Below are positions 37,090 through 45,526 of a stretch of DNA of 64,000 nucleotides, one piece after another. Location of the stretch: assembly GCA_900299185.1 (NCBI GenBank), contig OMIV01000289.1, positions 1 through 64,000 on the forward strand, given 5' to 3'. The notes beneath the pieces are model-generated. The model had not been told where the DNA came from. It was given only the letters and a program-made list of their open reading frames with translations, and did no database searches. Origin of the DNA: Planctomycetaceae bacterium (GTDB lineage: Bacteria > Planctomycetota > Planctomycetia > Planctomycetales > Planctomycetaceae). Made by a program: the position numbers and the translations under genes. Position 1 is the first letter of the stretch, and each line of letters starts with the position of its first letter.

Positions 37090-38187
37090 ATGAGCCCCGT
37101 TGAATCACCGACCGATGTTCCTGACGCCGACCAGTCGACGCTGCTGTGGCGCGCGACGAAGTGGGTGGCAGGATTATTACTCGCCGCGTGGTTGCTGACC
37201 TGCATCGTGTTCGTCGATGAGACCGAAGTTGTCATCGTCGAACGTCTGGGCCGCATCGTGTCGGTCCGCGACGCCGGTGGCGGTCTGGAATTCAAAGCAC
37301 CGTGGCCGATCGGAACCGTGCGTCGCTTCGATAAGCGACTGCAACTTTTCGATCCACCGGGGCGTGAAATGTTTACGCGCGACAAGAAGAACGTCGTCGT
37401 CGATGCCTACATCTGTTGGCGCATCGCGAACGTCGATCCGACTTCGAACGCAGCATCTCTCGACCGACCCGCCGTGCGTTTCTTCCGTTCGTTGGGCTCA
37501 CTCACCGCAGCTCAATCGCACTTGGAAACGCGGGTGCGATCGTCTCTAGCCACGAGGATCGCACAAGCCGAACTCAGCGACTTGCTCCGCGTCACTGATC
37601 CAGAAAGTGCCCCGGAGCCAACGCCGAAGATCTCACTAGATTCAATCGCTGCCGACCTGCTGAAAGATGTCCGACAACGAGCTGAAGACGCCGAGCCGAT
37701 CGAACAACAGCTCGGCATTGAAGTCGTTGACGTGCGCATCAAGCGCATCAACTTTCCGCTGGGCAATCAGCAGTCAGTCTTCGAACGCATGAAGAGCGAA
37801 CGTCAGAAGATCGCCGATCGGTATCGCAGTGCGGGACTCGCCGAGAGCACGGTCATTCGCAGTCACGCGGATCGACAACACAACGAAGTCATGACCAAAG
37901 CCAATGCCGAAGCCGAACGCATTCGCGGCGAAGCGGAGGCGGAGTCGCTCGCCATCTTGAATCGAGCTCATGCCAAAGACCCCGAGTTCTACGCCGTCCT
38001 GCAAACGCTGGATGCCTACAAGAAGTTGCTCAACGACAAGACAACGTTGGTGATGTCCGCATCGAGCAGTCTCTTCAAGCTGTTGGTTGAAGGTGTGCCG
38101 CCGCAACTCACGAACGAGTCGAAGACGCAGCCGCTAAATGCCGACAAGCCCGTCGATAACAAACCTGCCGCAGAAGGAGCGAAGTGA
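37090..38187 (+). CDS. SPFH/band-7 membrane protein, HflC-like (365 aa)
   Basis: One N-terminal membrane helix (KWVAGLLLAAWLLTCIVFV) is followed by an SPFH domain: ETEVVIVERLGRIVSVRDAGGGLEFKAPWPIGTVRRFDKRLQLFD, then DKKNVVVDAYICWRI and GIEVVDVRIKRINFPLGNQQSVFERMKSERQKIADRYRSAG, which is the HflC signature region. A coiled coil (KANAEAERIRGEAEAESL) ends the domain. HflC with HflK usually forms a large membrane cage around FtsH; no ftsH gene is here. AGAGAG lies upstream of the ATG. It is co-directional with the ATPase fusion upstream and overlaps the next gene. Confidence 0.9.
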   Translation: MSPVESPTDVPDADQSTLLWRATKWVAGLLLAAWLLTCIVFVDETEVVIVERLGRIVSVRDAGGGLEFKAPWPIGTVRRFDKRLQLFDPPGREMFTRDKKNVVVDAYICWRIANVDPTSNAASLDRPAVRFFRSLGSLTAAQSHLETRVRSSLATRIAQAELSDLLRVTDPESAPEPTPKISLDSIAADLLKDVRQRAEDAEPIEQQLGIEVVDVRIKRINFPLGNQQSVFERMKSERQKIADRYRSAGLAESTVIRSHADRQHNEVMTKANAEAERIRGEAEAESLAILNRAHAKDPEFYAVLQTLDAYKKLLNDKTTLVMSASSSLFKLLVEGVPPQLTNESKTQPLNADKPVDNKPAAEGAK

Positions 38188-39278
38188 TGTCGCTCGCTCA
38201 AAGATTGCGACAACTCCCGTGGCGCGGCAGCGTGTTGCTGGGCTTGTGGTTGCTGACGGGCATCTTCGTTGTGCGCGGCAACGAAGTCGCTGCACTGCGT
38301 GTTTGCGGTCGACTGGTCCGTCTGCCGAATGGTCAACCGGACTTGAAGCCCAGCGGCCTGTACTTCTCGTGGCCATATCCGATCGCGCGAGTTGATCGCG
38401 TCAACTTGAGTGAAGTTCGTACGCTGACCGTGGGCGGATTGGAGAACGATGCGTTCTCGAACAACGAGTTCTTGCGAGCAGTCGATGCGTCGCGGCAATC
38501 GCAATTCCTGAGCGGCGACAAGAACGTGCTGCATGTGACGTTGAAGGTGCAGTATCGAGTCTCGCGTGAGTCCGTTGATCGATGGCTCTTCGAGTCGGTC
38601 GCTCCCGAACCTCGATTGCAGGTCTTATCGGGAGCAGTGCTGGCCGATGTGGTCCTGCGGTGTGGCGTCGACTTCGTGCATACGCTTGGGCACAACGAGA
38701 TTCGGCAGGAGACGTTGAAGCGACTGAGAGCACTCGCTGAGCGAGACCGTCTGGGTGTCGAAATCGAAGACGTGACCTTGGCCGGAGTCGCGCCGCCATT
38801 GCGAGTGAAGTCCGAGTTTCTCGACGTCATGAATGCGCGAGCTGATCGCGAGACCTACATCAATCGCGCGCGAGCCTATGCCGAGCAACGCCAAGCAGAT
38901 TCGTCGGCGCTGTCTCGCAAGACGCTCGACGAAGCCGAGTCCTTCCGTCAGCAAGCCATCGAACAAGCTCGCGCGGAAGCCGAGTCCTTCGATCGACTCG
39001 TCGCACAGCTCAAGCAAGACGCCACCAGCTCCGGACGCTCTTACGCAGCAGTCCGCAAGCTGGCTCTCGATCGCCTAACGATCGAGGCCACGGCCAATGC
39101 CATGAACCGCATCGGAGCCAAACACGTGCTGTCTTCGAACGAAACCGTGGACCTCACGCTGCAGCCTCGCGCGCCGAGTTCAGTGCCGAATGTCACGGTT
39201 GCCCCGGTATCGCCGACTCCATTCGAACGTCGCGTTGATCCAGTCCCGACTCCCGTTCCCGGAAGCAGTTCGCAGTAG
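38187..39278 (+). CDS. SPFH/band-7 membrane protein, HflK-like (363 aa)
   Basis: One membrane helix near the N-terminus (SVLLGLWLLTGIFVV) is followed by a diverged SPFH domain: NEVAALRVCGRLVRLPNGQPDLKPSGLYFSWPYPIARVDRVNLSEVRTL, then KNVLHVTLKVQYRVSRESVDRWLFESVAPE and LGVEIEDVTLAGVAPPLRVKSEFLDVMNARADRETYINRARAYAEQ. The tail is Pro-rich. The start codon overlaps the stop of the HflC-like gene (GTGATG at 38184-38189), with AGAAGGAG upstream, so the two are translationally coupled. With the SPFH domain of the ATPase fusion this makes three SPFH modules in one operon. Confidence 0.87.
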   Translation: MSLAQRLRQLPWRGSVLLGLWLLTGIFVVRGNEVAALRVCGRLVRLPNGQPDLKPSGLYFSWPYPIARVDRVNLSEVRTLTVGGLENDAFSNNEFLRAVDASRQSQFLSGDKNVLHVTLKVQYRVSRESVDRWLFESVAPEPRLQVLSGAVLADVVLRCGVDFVHTLGHNEIRQETLKRLRALAERDRLGVEIEDVTLAGVAPPLRVKSEFLDVMNARADRETYINRARAYAEQRQADSSALSRKTLDEAESFRQQAIEQARAEAESFDRLVAQLKQDATSSGRSYAAVRKLALDRLTIEATANAMNRIGAKHVLSSNETVDLTLQPRAPSSVPNVTVAPVSPTPFERRVDPVPTPVPGSSSQ

Positions 39279-39344
39279 CAATCGCGAGTTCGAGCAGGCC
39301 GACTCAGCTCGGTATGGCTGCTGTAAGGTTCCCGACATGAGTCC

Positions 39345-39406
39345 GTGGCGCAGGTTTTCAACCTGCGAAACAGCAATGAAACAGGCAGGTTGAAAACCTG
39401 CCCCAC
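39345..39406. repeat. Palindromic repeat, copy 2 (shares right arm with 14901-14921)
   Basis: The arms 39345-39365 and 39386-39406 pair over 21 bp with one mismatch; the right arm CAGGTTGAAAACCTGCCCCAC is identical to the one at 14901-14921, and the loop also begins CGAAACAGC. It is intergenic, between the hflK-like gene and dnaE2, in a 285-base gap that holds nothing else recognisable. Confidence 0.85.
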
Positions 39407-39563
39407 GGCGAGATGCGACGTTTGTCGGAATCGTCGTCTCGGCATTCTCTGTTTCTCTGCGGTGACGAAGAATTTCCACAACCGAGCAGCGGAGAACGCC
39501 GCGAGAAAGATCCGTAGGATGATCGGCCTGACCGCCCTTCATCCTCTTCAGCCGTAGCCGAGC

Positions 39564-42500
39564 ATGCCGGATCAACCGCCAGAGAAACGCCGACCGAGTT
39601 CAACCGCCAGCGATCCAACTGCGGCTCGCAGTGTGGCAACTCTTCCATATGCCGAGCTGCATTGTCGATCGAACTTTTCGTTTCTCGAAGGTGCTTCGCA
39701 TGCGGATGAACTCGTCGAGCGAGCCGCAGCGTTGGGGATGCAAGGCATCTCGGTCACCGATCGAAATAGCCTCGCAGGTGTTGTGCGAGCACACGTCGCG
39801 GCGAAGCAAGCGGGGCTCAAGCTTCTGATCGGAGCGGAGATCACTCCATCCGATGCTCCTCCCATCTTGTTGTGGGTGATGAATCGAGCGGGCTATGGGC
39901 GGCTGTGTCGACTCATCACGCGCGGTCGGCAGCAAGCTCCCAAAGGGTCGTGCTTGCTGCGTCTGGACGACGTCATCGAATTCTCGGCGGACCTACTCGC
40001 CGGAGTTTGCCTCGCGCCGCTGATGCGAGGTTCCACACTGAGCGACGACGACACGGCCAGCATTCAGAAATTGAAGACGACCTTCGGCGATCGGCTGTAT
40101 CTCGTCGCCGAGCTGCATCACGGTCCCAACGATCGCACGTTGCTCCATCAAATGCAGCGATTGGCCGAGAGCTTCAACGTGCCACTCATCGCGGCCAATG
40201 ACGTGCACTATCACGTGCCTGCTCGGCAGCGATTGCAGGATGTGCTCACTGCGACTCGATATGGATGCACGCTGGCGGAACTCGGTGAGCAACGGTTTCC
40301 AAATGCCGAGCGTCATCTGAAATCAGCAGCCCAGATGCTTGAACTGTTTCGCGACTTGCCTCAAGCAGTGACTCGCACGATGGAAGTCGCTGCACGCTGT
40401 TCGTTCTCATTGGATGAACTGCGTTACGACTATCCCGAAGAACTCTGCCCGCAGGGGCAAACTCCGATCGGTTATCTCACTCAGCTCACCTGGCGCGGCG
40501 CGCATGGCCGCTATCCGAAAGGCGTGCCAGACAAGGTCCGACGGTTACTCGACTACGAACTGCAGTTGATCGGCGAACTGAATTATCCGGCGTACTTTCT
40601 GACGGTGTGGGATCTCGTTCGCTTCGCTCGGTCGCGTGACATTCTGTGCCAGGGACGAGGATCGGCAGCGAACTCGGCGGTGTGTTATTGCTTGGGTGTG
40701 ACGTCAGTTGATCCCGATCGAGTCGACACGCTCTTCGAGCGTTTTATCTCGAAGGAACGCAACGAAGCACCTGACATCGATGTCGACTTCGAGCACGAGC
40801 GACGCGAAGAAGTCATCCAATATCTCTACGAGAAATACGGTCGCGAGCGAGCCGGCATGACCGCCGCCGTAATCTCTTATCGGCCTCGATCGGCCATGCG
40901 CGATGTCGGCAAGGCACTCGGTTTATCACTCGATCAGATCAATGCGTTGACTCGCCACGTTGACCATTTGCATGAGCGTGAGAAGCTCGAACTTCGCATG
41001 CGCGAAGCGGGTGTTTCGCCCAACTCATCGCTCGGCAAGCGATTGATTGACCTCGTCTTGGAGCTGCTCGAATTCCCTCGTCACTTATCGCAACACACCG
41101 GCGGCATGGTTTTGACCAACAGCCCGCTGTGTGAGCTGGTGCCGATAGAGAACGCCAGCATGTCCGGTCGAACGGTCGTTGAGTGGGATAAGAATGACCT
41201 CGACTCGTTGGGCATCTTGAAGGTCGATGTGTTGGCGCTCGGCATGCTGACCGCGATCCGCAAATGCTTCGACTTGGTGCGAGCACATCATCATCGCCGC
41301 TACTCGTTGGCAACGATCCCCGCTCATGATTCACGTGTGTTCGACATGATCTGTCGAGCGGACACCATCGGCGTGTTTCAAATCGAAAGCCGCGCTCAGA
41401 TGGCAATGCTGCCTCGACTAAAGCCGCGCTGCTTTTATGACCTCGTGATTGAAGTCGCGATCGTGAGGCCGGGACCAATTCAGGGTGACATGGTGCATCC
41501 CTACTTGCGTCGCCGCTGCGGAGAAGAGTCCGTCGAATATCCCGATGACCGCGTGCGAGCAATTTTGCAAAAGACGCTCGGCGTGCCGATCTTTCAAGAG
41601 CAAGCCATGCGATTGGCGATCGTTGCGGCAGTGTTCACTCCGGGCGAAGCGGATCAATTGCGTCGCGCGATGGGAGCATGGCGGAAGCGCGGCATCATCG
41701 ATCAGTTTCAACAAAAGCTCGTCAACGGCATGACCGCGAACGGGTACTCCACCGAGTTCGCTCAACGTGTCTTTCAACAATTGCAGGGCTTTGGTGAGTA
41801 CGGTTTTCCTGAGTCGCACTCGTGCTCTTTCGCGTTGCTAGTGTGGGCCTCGGCTTGGTTGAAGCATCATTACCCCGCAGCTTTCGCAGCAGCGTTGCTC
41901 AACAGCCAACCGATGGGCTTCTACGGACCGTCTCAGTTAGTGAGCGACGTGCGGAAGCATGGAGTCGACGTGCTGCCGATCGACGTCAACCACAGCCAGT
42001 GGGATTGCACGCTCGAAGCTGTAACACGACCTACAGCATCGCCCTCTCAACCACGATCACCCGACGCGGCCTCGACGAGGTTCGCACTGCGGCTGGGCTT
42101 CCGATTGCTCAAAGGCATTGGTCACGAGGTCGCCGCAACATTGGCTGCGCGACGAGCCAACCAGCCTTATTCATCGACAGAAGATCTGGCTCAAAGGACC
42201 GGACTCTCCAAAGCCATCCTGCTGCAGTTGTCGCGTGCCGGAGCGATGCAGTCATTGCAGGCTCATCGCCGTGAAGCAGTGTGGGAGATGCTGTCCGAGC
42301 GAGAAGACTTGCCGCTGCTGGATACAGTTCCGCCGCAGAACGACGAACCATCTCCGGGGCTCGAACGGATGACCGAAGTCGCGGAAGTGGTCGCTGACTA
42401 TCGGCATTCAGGACTGTCGTTGAAGAAGCATCCGGTCGCCTTCTTAAGACCTCAATTGGATCAATTGCGAGTCGCCACTGCCGCGCGTCTGGCGTCACTG

Positions 42501-42791
42501 CGACACGGTCAATTGGTGCGAGTGGCGGGGCTTGTCCTCGTGAGACAACGACCGGGCACTGCTGGGGGAGTGACCTTCGTCACGCTCGAAGACGAGACCG
42601 GCGTCGCGAACTTGATCGTCTACTCGACGATTTGGGATCGCTTCCATGCGGCAGCCAGCACGGCTTCCATGCTGCTCGCCACCGGATCGCTCCAGCGCGA
42701 AGGACAAATCATTCACGTGCTCGTCGGAAAGCTCGAAGACCTCTCGCAACAGCTCGCGCAGTTGCCCGGCCAATCTCGCAACTTCCGTTGA
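39564..42791 (+). CDS. dnaE2: Error-prone DNA polymerase DnaE2 (C-family alpha subunit)
   Basis: The 1075-residue protein begins with a PHP domain (YAELHCRSNFSFLEGASHADELVERA, then GISVTDRNSLAG), followed by the polymerase palm (ARSRDILCQGRGSAANSAVCYCLG, EAPDIDVDFEHERREEVIQYLYEKYGRERAGMTA), the beta-clamp region, and an OB-fold (GLVLVRQRPGTAGGVTFVTLEDETGVANLIVY). The start and length fit DnaE2 rather than the larger replicative DnaE1. DnaE2 does translesion synthesis, usually with ImuA and ImuB, neither of which is nearby. It is convergent with the response regulator gene, with 28 bases between the stops. No Shine-Dalgarno is seen before the ATG. Confidence 0.95.
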   Translation: MPDQPPEKRRPSSTASDPTAARSVATLPYAELHCRSNFSFLEGASHADELVERAAALGMQGISVTDRNSLAGVVRAHVAAKQAGLKLLIGAEITPSDAPPILLWVMNRAGYGRLCRLITRGRQQAPKGSCLLRLDDVIEFSADLLAGVCLAPLMRGSTLSDDDTASIQKLKTTFGDRLYLVAELHHGPNDRTLLHQMQRLAESFNVPLIAANDVHYHVPARQRLQDVLTATRYGCTLAELGEQRFPNAERHLKSAAQMLELFRDLPQAVTRTMEVAARCSFSLDELRYDYPEELCPQGQTPIGYLTQLTWRGAHGRYPKGVPDKVRRLLDYELQLIGELNYPAYFLTVWDLVRFARSRDILCQGRGSAANSAVCYCLGVTSVDPDRVDTLFERFISKERNEAPDIDVDFEHERREEVIQYLYEKYGRERAGMTAAVISYRPRSAMRDVGKALGLSLDQINALTRHVDHLHEREKLELRMREAGVSPNSSLGKRLIDLVLELLEFPRHLSQHTGGMVLTNSPLCELVPIENASMSGRTVVEWDKNDLDSLGILKVDVLALGMLTAIRKCFDLVRAHHHRRYSLATIPAHDSRVFDMICRADTIGVFQIESRAQMAMLPRLKPRCFYDLVIEVAIVRPGPIQGDMVHPYLRRRCGEESVEYPDDRVRAILQKTLGVPIFQEQAMRLAIVAAVFTPGEADQLRRAMGAWRKRGIIDQFQQKLVNGMTANGYSTEFAQRVFQQLQGFGEYGFPESHSCSFALLVWASAWLKHHYPAAFAAALLNSQPMGFYGPSQLVSDVRKHGVDVLPIDVNHSQWDCTLEAVTRPTASPSQPRSPDAASTRFALRLGFRLLKGIGHEVAATLAARRANQPYSSTEDLAQRTGLSKAILLQLSRAGAMQSLQAHRREAVWEMLSEREDLPLLDTVPPQNDEPSPGLERMTEVAEVVADYRHSGLSLKKHPVAFLRPQLDQLRVATAARLASLRHGQLVRVAGLVLVRQRPGTAGGVTFVTLEDETGVANLIVYSTIWDRFHAAASTASMLLATGSLQREGQIIHVLVGKLEDLSQQLAQLPGQSRNFR

Positions 42792-42819
42792 TCACGTTGA
42801 AAGGTGCAACTGCGAGTAC

Positions 42820-43446
42820 TCAGCAACTCACAAGATCAGACGGCTGCATGTTGGCGCGCTGCAACAGCATCAACGCATCGGCGACAGACTTAGAATCAAG
42901 CCGTCGCATCAAGCGAGCACGGCGATCTTCAATGGCTCGTAGAGATAGTCCCAGGTGCGCGGCGATCTGTTTGTTGGAGAAGCCTTTCGCCACCAACACC
43001 AGTACTTCTCGCTCTCGGGTGGTGAGCTGACCGATACGTGAGCGAGCCGCTTCGCGTTCCTGACGGACTTCCCGTTCGGACTGATCAACTCGAAACGCGA
43101 ACTCGATCTTCTGCATCAAATCGTTCAATCGAAACGGCTTCTCAAGCACGGTGATTGCGTTGAGCTGCATGGCTTCAACGGCGATCGAGACCGTGGCATG
43201 ACCGCTTACCACAATGACCGGCAACGTCGATGTTCGTTGCCGGAGCTCGCGCAGCAGATCGAGTCCCGAACGACCTTCGAGCATCAAATCCAAGATCAAG
43301 CAGCCTGTTGCTTCGAGCGGCACTGACATCAAGAAGTCATCAGCGGATGCGAAGCTGCGAACTGGCACGTTCATGAATTCGCCGACGCACTCCAGTGCAT
43401 GAGAAACAGCAGGGTCATCATCAACAATGAAAATCGTTTCGGACAT
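42820..43446 (-). CDS. FixJ/NarL-type response regulator (208 aa)
   Basis: A receiver domain (FIVDDDPAVSHALE, phospho-acceptor Asp in LILDLMLEGRSG, Lys in VLEKPFRL) is joined to a LuxR-type helix-turn-helix (LTTREREVLVLVAKGFSNKQIAAHLGLSLRAIEDRRARLMRRL). It should be a cytoplasmic DNA-binding regulator phosphorylated by the kinase encoded upstream. The ATG at 43446 follows a TTG, with GGTGAG upstream. It lies 115 bases downstream of the kinase gene on the same strand, so the pair is probably one unit. Its targets are not known; the nitrate operon across the kinase promoter is a candidate. Confidence 0.93.
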   Translation of the reverse strand: MSETIFIVDDDPAVSHALECVGEFMNVPVRSFASADDFLMSVPLEATGCLILDLMLEGRSGLDLLRELRQRTSTLPVIVVSGHATVSIAVEAMQLNAITVLEKPFRLNDLMQKIEFAFRVDQSEREVRQEREAARSRIGQLTTREREVLVLVAKGFSNKQIAAHLGLSLRAIEDRRARLMRRLDSKSVADALMLLQRANMQPSDLVSC

Positions 43447-43561
43447 CAACTCTCACCTTCATCAACGCGGCTTGTTTGTGTGCGTCTAAGAACTCGAATC
43501 ATTCCAACCAAAGTTCAATGGACCTCGCATGATCAAAGCGTTGCTTCAGTCTGCCGAAGAC

Positions 43562-44701
43562 TTAACTGAGTTCAGGTGCTTCCGGCGGTAGTTCAATCGT
43601 GAAGGTTGCTCCAGAAGGTGCCGTCGCATGCTCTAACCAAATCCGGCCTCCATGTGCCTCGACGATGGATCGGCTCATGGCCAACCCAATGCCCATTCCA
43701 TCGGGCTTGGTCGTGTAGAAGCGATCGAAGAGTTTGTCCTCAATCTCGGGACTTACTCCTGGTCCAGAATCTGAAACTGAAATTCTTACTCCACCCATCG
43801 ACACCGCAGTCCGCAGCGTGATCGTCCTCTCGACAGCATTGCTGCTGAGAAAGGCATCACAGGCATTCTGCAAAAGGTTCAAAAGCACTTGTTCGAGTTG
43901 AACTCGATCGCCGACCACTGAGGGCAACTGCTGTGCCAGCTCGAGCTCCAAGCGAATTCGATGCGGCCTGGCTGACGGCTCGAACCAGCGCAACGCCGAC
44001 TTCACGAGTTCATTAGGAGCCACAGTCGAACGCTCACCCCGCCCGTTCTGCACGAGCTCTCTCAAACTTCGCAGGATGGAACTCGCTCGCTGTGATTGCT
44101 CGACGACATTCTCAAGTAGTGGCCGCAGTCGCTGACTCGTGCCGCCAGTCTCCATCGAAGCAGGCATCAACGCCAAAGCAAGTTCGGCTTGCAGCGAGCA
44201 AGCGGCGAGCGGTTGATTGAGTTCATGAGCAATCGCCATTGCTAGATGCTCGACCGTCTGAGCACGTTGAGTTCGCGCGAGAACTTCAAGATGCTTGCGC
44301 GACTCTTCAGCGGCTCGATTGCGCTGAATACCGAGTGTCGACGTGACGGTGATAGCAAACAGAGCCAACCCGCGATTGACCAGCACTTTCCAATACTCAG
44401 TGCTGCCCGGCCCCACCGAGACGAAGAGATCGAGGATCGTCAACACGTAACACAAGGCCGCCATCGCGACCGTGAAGCGTGGCTGCGGACGACTGAGCGT
44501 TAGCAAGATCACAGTGGCATATGGCACCGCCGACGCGACTCCCAACGGAGTCACGACATCAACCAAAAAGATGCCCAGCGCTAACGCAACCGCCAGCAAT
44601 CGACGATCGCGATTCCAAGTGATCGCCACGATTGATTGACCTCTCACCACACGAATTAGGTCTCTGGTCTCACTGACTAAAGTGATGACGTCGACCGACA
44701 A
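43562..44701 (-). CDS. Sensor histidine kinase, FixL-like, membrane bound (379 aa)
   Basis: The N-terminal region (about residues 28-125) has three or four membrane spans with short loops and no large periplasmic sensor, so it may sense the membrane state or a small solute. A coiled linker leads to a dimerisation/phospho-acceptor helix (MAIAHELNQPLAACS, His in AHELNQPLA) and a HATPase domain with the N box NLLQNACDA, G1 DSGPGV and G2 GIGLAM. The layout matches the FixL/DctB type that pairs with FixJ-like regulators. The start is uncertain: TTG 44701 lies directly beside a ribosome site. The gene is transcribed away from the nitrate operon. Confidence 0.9.
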   Translation of the reverse strand: MSVDVITLVSETRDLIRVVRGQSIVAITWNRDRRLLAVALALGIFLVDVVTPLGVASAVPYATVILLTLSRPQPRFTVAMAALCYVLTILDLFVSVGPGSTEYWKVLVNRGLALFAITVTSTLGIQRNRAAEESRKHLEVLARTQRAQTVEHLAMAIAHELNQPLAACSLQAELALALMPASMETGGTSQRLRPLLENVVEQSQRASSILRSLRELVQNGRGERSTVAPNELVKSALRWFEPSARPHRIRLELELAQQLPSVVGDRVQLEQVLLNLLQNACDAFLSSNAVERTITLRTAVSMGGVRISVSDSGPGVSPEIEDKLFDRFYTTKPDGMGIGLAMSRSIVEAHGGRIWLEHATAPSGATFTIELPPEAPELS

Positions 44702-45193
44702 CTCCTTCGAACCGTCCGCGCGAGCACTTCGACCGCGCCTGACGAATTCGAGTTATCGAGAAGCACGTCTCGAATCGTCACGAGCTTGCCAACTCGCGAA
44801 CGTCGTACCGTCGACCAACTCCCGTCGATACCCGCATCAAAGTCGTCGCATCCTCAGGCTCACTCTCTGCTCTTAGACACTCCAAGCTTTTGACTCATGG
44901 AAGAACTCATCCAGTGAAACGCTGATGCGGCAATTGATCTGATGCGTTCTGGAAGCAGTGCCTCGCAACGGGGCGTTGTCGCGCACTTTGCTGGCAGCGA
45001 AGGTTTGCTGACGGACTCGCAAGTTAGAGCGATCCGGATCACATCGCCGCCAGAACCCTCGACAAACGCAAAAACGCGTGGTGAACCACGCCTCAAATCT
45101 GACTTACGAGTGGTAATCCACTTGTGCCACGCCCCTTGCCATGACCGCTGGCGACGCTCGTCACCGCCTGAGGCATAGACAAGGAATGGCACG
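44702..45193. promoter_or_regulatory. Divergent promoter region between the sensor kinase and the nitrate operon
   Basis: A 492-base intergenic region with no convincing gene. It must hold promoters for the kinase (minus) and the 102-residue protein gene (plus). Its clearest signal is the pair of near-identical dyads at 45078-45089 and 45110-45121, listed separately. No other structure was recognised. Confidence 0.55.
45076..45125 (+). promoter_or_regulatory. Paired GTGGT-N2-(A/T)CCAC dyads, possible operator or leader hairpins
   Basis: GTGGTGAACCAC (45078-45089) and GTGGTAATCCAC (45110-45121) are two 12-bp dyads centred 32 bases apart, about three helical turns. As RNA they form a 6-bp and an 8-bp hairpin (45076-45091 and 45106-45125), both with 4-base loops. 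They lie about 70-120 bases before the start of the first gene of the nitrate operon. Their use as operators for the adjacent response regulator is inferred from position alone. Confidence 0.5.
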
Positions 45194-45502
45194 ATGGCAG
45201 AACTGCATCCCGCATTTCTGGATTCGGCGAGCGTTACAGGTCCGATGTCAGACGCTCGACATTGGGAGACTCTTTATCTCGACACACGACTTCTAGCCGC
45301 CAACCACATCATTGAATTGAGTTGGCGTGAGCGGAAGACGCGGTGGACTCGACATGACCTTGTTCGAGTCCTGATCGATGTCCTGCAAGAACTGGTGACG
45401 ACACCCATCGGCCAGATCCCGCACGACGAAGTTAAAGAGGTGCTGCGCCACGTTTATCTCGGTGCCTGGGATGTCATCCCAGCGGACTACCGTGATTTCT
45501 AG
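45194..45502 (+). CDS. Small protein of unknown function leading the nitrate operon (102 aa)
   Basis: No signal peptide and no membrane span; the middle is rich in charged and aromatic residues (ETLYLDTRLLAANHIIELSWRERKTRWTRHDLVRVLIDVLQELVTTP), and the end reads VKEVLRHVYLGAWDVIPADYRDF. I do not recognise the family and see no Cys or metal motif. The stop lies 24 bases before nrtA, which has its own Shine-Dalgarno, so it is very probably co-transcribed with the transporter. AAGGA is upstream of the ATG. A role in control or assembly of nitrate uptake is a guess from position. Confidence 0.65.
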   Translation: MAELHPAFLDSASVTGPMSDARHWETLYLDTRLLAANHIIELSWRERKTRWTRHDLVRVLIDVLQELVTTPIGQIPHDEVKEVLRHVYLGAWDVIPADYRDF

Positions 45503-45526
45503 GTCACTCTCCAAGGAAAGCATCCG

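Noticed and set aside
37090-39278. Complete HflK-HflC-FtsH system
   Set aside because: No ftsH gene is present, and the SPFH genes are tied to the ATPase fusion instead.
45076-45125. ANTAR-type nitrate leader
   Set aside because: The tandem hairpins have 4-base loops and lack the A and G positions of the ANTAR hexaloop; no NasR-like gene is nearby.
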